Assembly (NCBI GenBank): GCA_910576335.1
Contig: CAJTIU010000002.1
Span: 124,001 to 188,000 of the forward strand
Reading direction: 5' to 3'
Source: Lachnospiraceae bacterium
GTDB taxonomy: Bacteria; Bacillota; Clostridia; Lachnospirales; Lachnospiraceae
DNA length: 64,000 nucleotides
Shown: positions 61,393 through 64,000 of the stretch, one piece after another
How positions within the stretch are numbered: position 1 is the stretch's first letter
Layout: every line of letters starts with the position of its first letter
Translations under genes and position numbers: made by a program
The notes under the pieces: model-generated
Database searches by the model: none
What the model was told of the DNA's origin: nothing
Seen by the model: the letters and a program-made list of their open reading frames with translations, nothing else

Positions 61393-62194
61393 TCCCGGCA
61401 GACTGCCGGTCTTCCCTGTTGATTTTAACCCTTTGTATGGTGTTGTCATTTACCTCAAGAACAGTGAACCGGTAACCCTCATATTCAACAATGCACTGCT
61501 CATCCTCCCCGGGAATCCGGTCAAGCTGGGCGATCAGAAAGCCGTTCAGTGTCCCATACTCGTCTTTTTCAAATGTAATGTCAATACGGTCCTCAAGTCT
61601 CTCCAGATCAAGGAACCCCCTGGCTATGTAGCCTCCGTCAGCCTGAAGCTTCAGCTCCTCTTCCTCCTCATCATACTCATCCAGGATATTTCCCACGATC
61701 TCCTCCAGAATATCCTCCAAAGCCACCAGGCCCGCTGTCTGCCCATATTCATCGATTACGATCACGATATGGTTCTTCTCTGCCTGCATCTCTTTAAACA
61801 GTGTGTCAATACTTTTTGTTTCCGGTATAAATGCCACTGGACGTATGTAATCCGCAAGCTCTTCAATGGGGGTATCCCTAAGCTCCTTATTGAGATAACA
61901 GGTCATCGCCTCCCTGAGATGCATAAATCCGATGATCTCATCGATCCCTTCCCTGTAGACCGGAAATCTTGAATACGTTTCCTCCAGCATGAACCTTAGG
62001 GCATCCTCCAGCTTTTCCCTGCCGTCAATTGCCACAATATTCCTTCTGTGTGTCATAATGTCCTTTGCATCTTTGTCAAGATAGCGGACGATATTACGGA
62101 TCAGCCGGGCCGCTTCCCGCTGTAAACTGCCGTCTTCCTCTTCCTCAATCTGGAATATCTGTCTCATCCTCCCGAATAAACTGCCGTCTTCCAT
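61370..62194 (-). CDS. CBS-domain / CorC_HlyC protein
   Basis: 274 aa hemolysin-family protein without the DUF21 membrane domain, hence CorC-like. Two CBS domains (about 50-175, with DIMTHRRNIVAIDG and TKSIDTLFKEMQAEKNHIVIVIDEYGQTAGLV), then an acidic EEEEE stretch and the C-terminal CorC domain. Usually linked to cation (Mg, Co) efflux or sensing. 26 bp after mazF. Confidence 0.88.
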   Translation of the reverse strand: MEDGSLFGRMRQIFQIEEEEDGSLQREAARLIRNIVRYLDKDAKDIMTHRRNIVAIDGREKLEDALRFMLEETYSRFPVYREGIDEIIGFMHLREAMTCYLNKELRDTPIEELADYIRPVAFIPETKSIDTLFKEMQAEKNHIVIVIDEYGQTAGLVALEDILEEIVGNILDEYDEEEEELKLQADGGYIARGFLDLERLEDRIDITFEKDEYGTLNGFLIAQLDRIPGEDEQCIVEYEGYRFTVLEVNDNTIQRVKINREDRQSAGIEKPEKA

Positions 62195-62220
62195 AATAAT
62201 TTCTCTTATTCACTCCTTTT

Positions 62221-62568
62221 CTATGTATGAAGCTCGAAACTCACCTTCAGGGCTTCATCTACTTTGTACATAATTTCTTTATCCAGATGACAGACCAGAT
62301 CCTTAAGCCTCTGCTTGTCAATGGTTCTGACCTGTTCCAGTAAAACGACTGAATTCTTCACGATCTGATAGCGCCTCGCATCAATCTCCACATGGGTCGG
62401 AAGCTTCGCCTTATTCATCCTTGAAGTAATTGCCGCACAGATCACAGTCGGGCTGTGTCTGTTGCCAACATCGTTCTGTATCACCAGCACCGGCCTGATT
62501 CCTCCCTGCTCAGAACCCACAACCGGGCTTAAATCTGCATAAAATATATCTCCGCGTCTTACCTGCAC
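62221..62568 (-). CDS. mazF: MazF/NdoA-type mRNA interferase
   Basis: About 115 aa. [20 protein letters not shown] and [25 protein letters not shown] carry the family RNA-binding and catalytic Arg/Thr. Cleaves single-stranded mRNA at short motifs. I chose GTG 62568 over GTG 62577 for SD spacing. In Bacillus alr is followed by the antitoxin ndoAI and then ndoA; here the 108-bp gap to alr has no antitoxin frame. Confidence 0.88.
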   Translation of the reverse strand: MQVRRGDIFYADLSPVVGSEQGGIRPVLVIQNDVGNRHSPTVICAAITSRMNKAKLPTHVEIDARRYQIVKNSVVLLEQVRTIDKQRLKDLVCHLDKEIMYKVDEALKVSFELHT

Positions 62569-62647
62569 TCTATTCACACTCCGATTTTTTTAAGATAAAA
62601 TTAGTATTTCCACCTTTTTCAGAAGTATTCCATAGAGTTTTAACAAT

Positions 62648-62677
62648 ATGATACAAATGTCCTTTTGACGCTTACAT
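62648..62677. repeat. Shortened ATGATACAA..TTTTGACGCTTACAT repeat
   Basis: Both ends of the 529-568 element with the middle deleted. It occupies the alr-mazF gap where mazE would be expected. Confidence 0.65.
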
Positions 62678-62685
62678 TACAATAT

Positions 62686-63852
62686 TTATTCAAAATAATC
62701 CATCTGTCCTACCACTTTGCCGTGCCGAAGATAGGTTCTTGGAATTCTCTTCCCAAGATTACAGACAAATTCATAATTAAACCTTCCAGACAGGCGGCTC
62801 AATACCTCCACCGGAAGAAATTCACCGCCGTCATGCCCCACCAGGGTAACCGTATCGCCAAAGCTTACATTCGGAATTTCCGTAACGTCTACCATAAACT
62901 GGTCCATACAGACCCTGCCAAGAATCGGAGCCTTTTTCCCATGAATCAGGACATACCCTTTCCCGGAAAGCTTCCTTGGATAACCGTCGCCATATCCAAC
63001 CGGAATCGTTGCAATCCTGGTGTCTCTCCGGGTGACAAAGGTGCCGCCGTAGCTTACAGGTGTTCCTGGACCCACCCACTTCACATGTGCAACATGACTA
63101 ATAAGCTCCATGGCAGGTTTAAGGGGAACTTTCTCCTTTTTAACCTCCCCTGACGGATACATGCCGTAAGAAGCTATCCCTGCACGAACCAGATTCATAT
63201 TTGCCTCTTCCATATCAATGATTGCAGCACTGTTGGAACAGTGATACCAGGAAAAGAACACCTCCCGCTCTTCAAGCGCCCGCTTCATATACAGAAAATC
63301 TTCAAGCTGACGTCTGGTAAAGCCCTTGTCCTCTTCATCCGACTTTGAAAAATGAGTATACAGCCCTTCCATAACCAAATGGGGAAGTCTGCTGATCTCC
63401 TCAATGATTCCCACGCTTTCCCTGTTGGCAAGAAAACCAAGCCTGGACATCCCCGTATCCAGCTTCACATGAATATAGGCATCCTTTCCGTATTCCTCTG
63501 CAATTCTGGAAAGCTCCTCCGCCATCTCCTTTGTATAGACAGTCAGCCGGATCTCATGCCTGACCATCTCTTCCCTCTGTTCCGGGAATACACATCCCAG
63601 TACAAGAACCGGCTTTCTTATGCCCTGTTTCTTCAAGATCAGCGCTTCCTCCGGCGTTGCAACGGCACAGCCCCATATATATTCCTTTTCTTCAAGCATC
63701 TGTGCGATCTGCACGGCTCCGTGTCCGTATCCGTCCATCTTGACAACTGCCAGCATAGATGCATCACTGCTGATATTCTGCTTCATTCTTTCAATATTAT
63801 ATTCCACCGCGTCCAAATCTACTCTCGCACAGATTCTATTGTACTCCTTCAC
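62686..63852 (-). CDS. alr: Alanine racemase
   Basis: PLP enzyme supplying D-Ala for peptidoglycan. 388 aa. PLP Lys in VVKMDGYGHGA (about residue 38). Catalytic Tyr in SYGGTF, IPVGYGDGYPR, and the C-terminal MDQFMVDVTEI. GTG 63852 with GGAGG 9 nt upstream, overlapping the upstream gene's end by 17 bp. Confidence 0.96.
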   Translation of the reverse strand: MKEYNRICARVDLDAVEYNIERMKQNISSDASMLAVVKMDGYGHGAVQIAQMLEEKEYIWGCAVATPEEALILKKQGIRKPVLVLGCVFPEQREEMVRHEIRLTVYTKEMAEELSRIAEEYGKDAYIHVKLDTGMSRLGFLANRESVGIIEEISRLPHLVMEGLYTHFSKSDEEDKGFTRRQLEDFLYMKRALEEREVFFSWYHCSNSAAIIDMEEANMNLVRAGIASYGMYPSGEVKKEKVPLKPAMELISHVAHVKWVGPGTPVSYGGTFVTRRDTRIATIPVGYGDGYPRKLSGKGYVLIHGKKAPILGRVCMDQFMVDVTEIPNVSFGDTVTLVGHDGGEFLPVEVLSRLSGRFNYEFVCNLGKRIPRTYLRHGKVVGQMDYFE

Positions 63853-64000
63853 AATCCAAATCCTCCAGTTCTTTGATTACATATCCGAGACTGTCTGCGA
63901 TCTCTCGCGCCAGGAGACTGTAACGTCCCTTTTTCTCAGCCGCATATTCGCCGGCACGCCCATGAAGCCAGGCTCCCAGAACAGCGCCTTCTGTTGGCGG
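63836..64000 (-). CDS. NAD(P)H-hydrate dehydratase C-terminus (partial, cut by right edge)
   Basis: 54 codons plus stop. EGAVLGAWLHGRAGEYAAEK and SLLAREIADSLGYVI match the C-terminal ADP-dependent dehydratase domain (NnrD), which repairs hydrated NAD(P)H with the NnrE epimerase. The order nnr-alr is common in Firmicutes. The N-terminus lies beyond 64000. Confidence 0.8.
   Translation of the reverse strand, partial: PPTEGAVLGAWLHGRAGEYAAEKKGRYSLLAREIADSLGYVIKELEDLDCEGVQ

Overview
The window looks like chromosomal backbone DNA of a low-to-mid GC, Gram-positive anaerobe of the Clostridia, most likely a member of the Lachnospiraceae. I infer this from family content and gene order, not from a database search. 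The signs are endospore genes (yqfC, yqfD, an SpoVB-type flippase), the yggS-sepF-ylmH-lspA-rluD order, the mreBCD-PBP2-minCDE-rodA order, Lachnospiraceae-type small proteins (DUF4321, DUF4250, DUF896, DUF378), a ferredoxin-linked glutamate-synthase-like pair, an iron alcohol dehydrogenase and formate-THF ligase. There are no rRNA or tRNA genes, no intact insertion sequence, no prophage and no CRISPR array. All but three genes (ttcA, DUF378 and a small membrane-anchored protein) lie on the minus strand, so operons read from high to low coordinates.

Left part (1-9.3 kb). A minus-strand T-box leader whose specifier reads TGG (Trp) runs off the left edge. Then come ttcA (+), a cytidylate-kinase-like gene, and the operon hlyD-like > yggS > sepF > ylmH > lspA > rluD. 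7.5-18.5 kb is a cell-shape and division block: DUF4321, radC, mreB, mreC, mreD, a large PBP2, minC, minD, minE, rodA, mgsA and a DD-carboxypeptidase. 18.5-28.9 kb holds the mismatch-repair block mutS > mutL > miaA > small TPR-like protein > COG4100 PLP enzyme > two flavoproteins. A mutS promoter is visible.

28.9-33.6 kb. Between mutS and miaB, which are close neighbours in many Firmicutes, sit three accessory genes: a CmpB-like membrane protein, an HTH/DUF4065 (Panacea/SocA-type) regulator with a near-consensus promoter buried in a 17-bp inverted repeat, and a secreted protein with an HEETH zinc-protease-like motif. 33.4-43.5 kb holds folate salvage (5-FCL), small DUF proteins, an SpoVB-type flippase, ybeY-phoH-yqfD-yqfC, a membrane-anchored MutS-like ATPase and a HAD phosphatase. 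It also has a repeat-rich gene-free stretch at 42.9-43.5 kb.

43.5-64 kb. lepB, a Pro/Glu/Gly-rich DD-carboxypeptidase, rlmH, a ZIP transporter and the NfnAB-like pair. Then an alcohol dehydrogenase with two Rex-like operators flanking its -10, a zinc-ribbon/RG-rich/TPR/chitobiase-like protein, folD-fhs, ftsK/spoIIIE, a ClpP-like protease, metY, a CFI-box protein, yebC, a CBS-domain protein, a mazF without a visible mazE, alr, and the C-terminus of an NnrD-type dehydratase cut by the right edge.

Intergenic DNA carries several repeat families: ATGATACAAGCGTC hairpins (five copies), GTTACT/AGTAAC-bounded elements, a 198-bp GC-rich foldback, a 188-bp element with about 40-bp terminal inverted repeats, and perfect hairpins with A4 loops. 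Some sit next to gene remnants (AAA-ATPase start, miaB start). The best candidates for something undescribed are the miaB-mutS insertion, the RG-rich membrane protein and these repeats.
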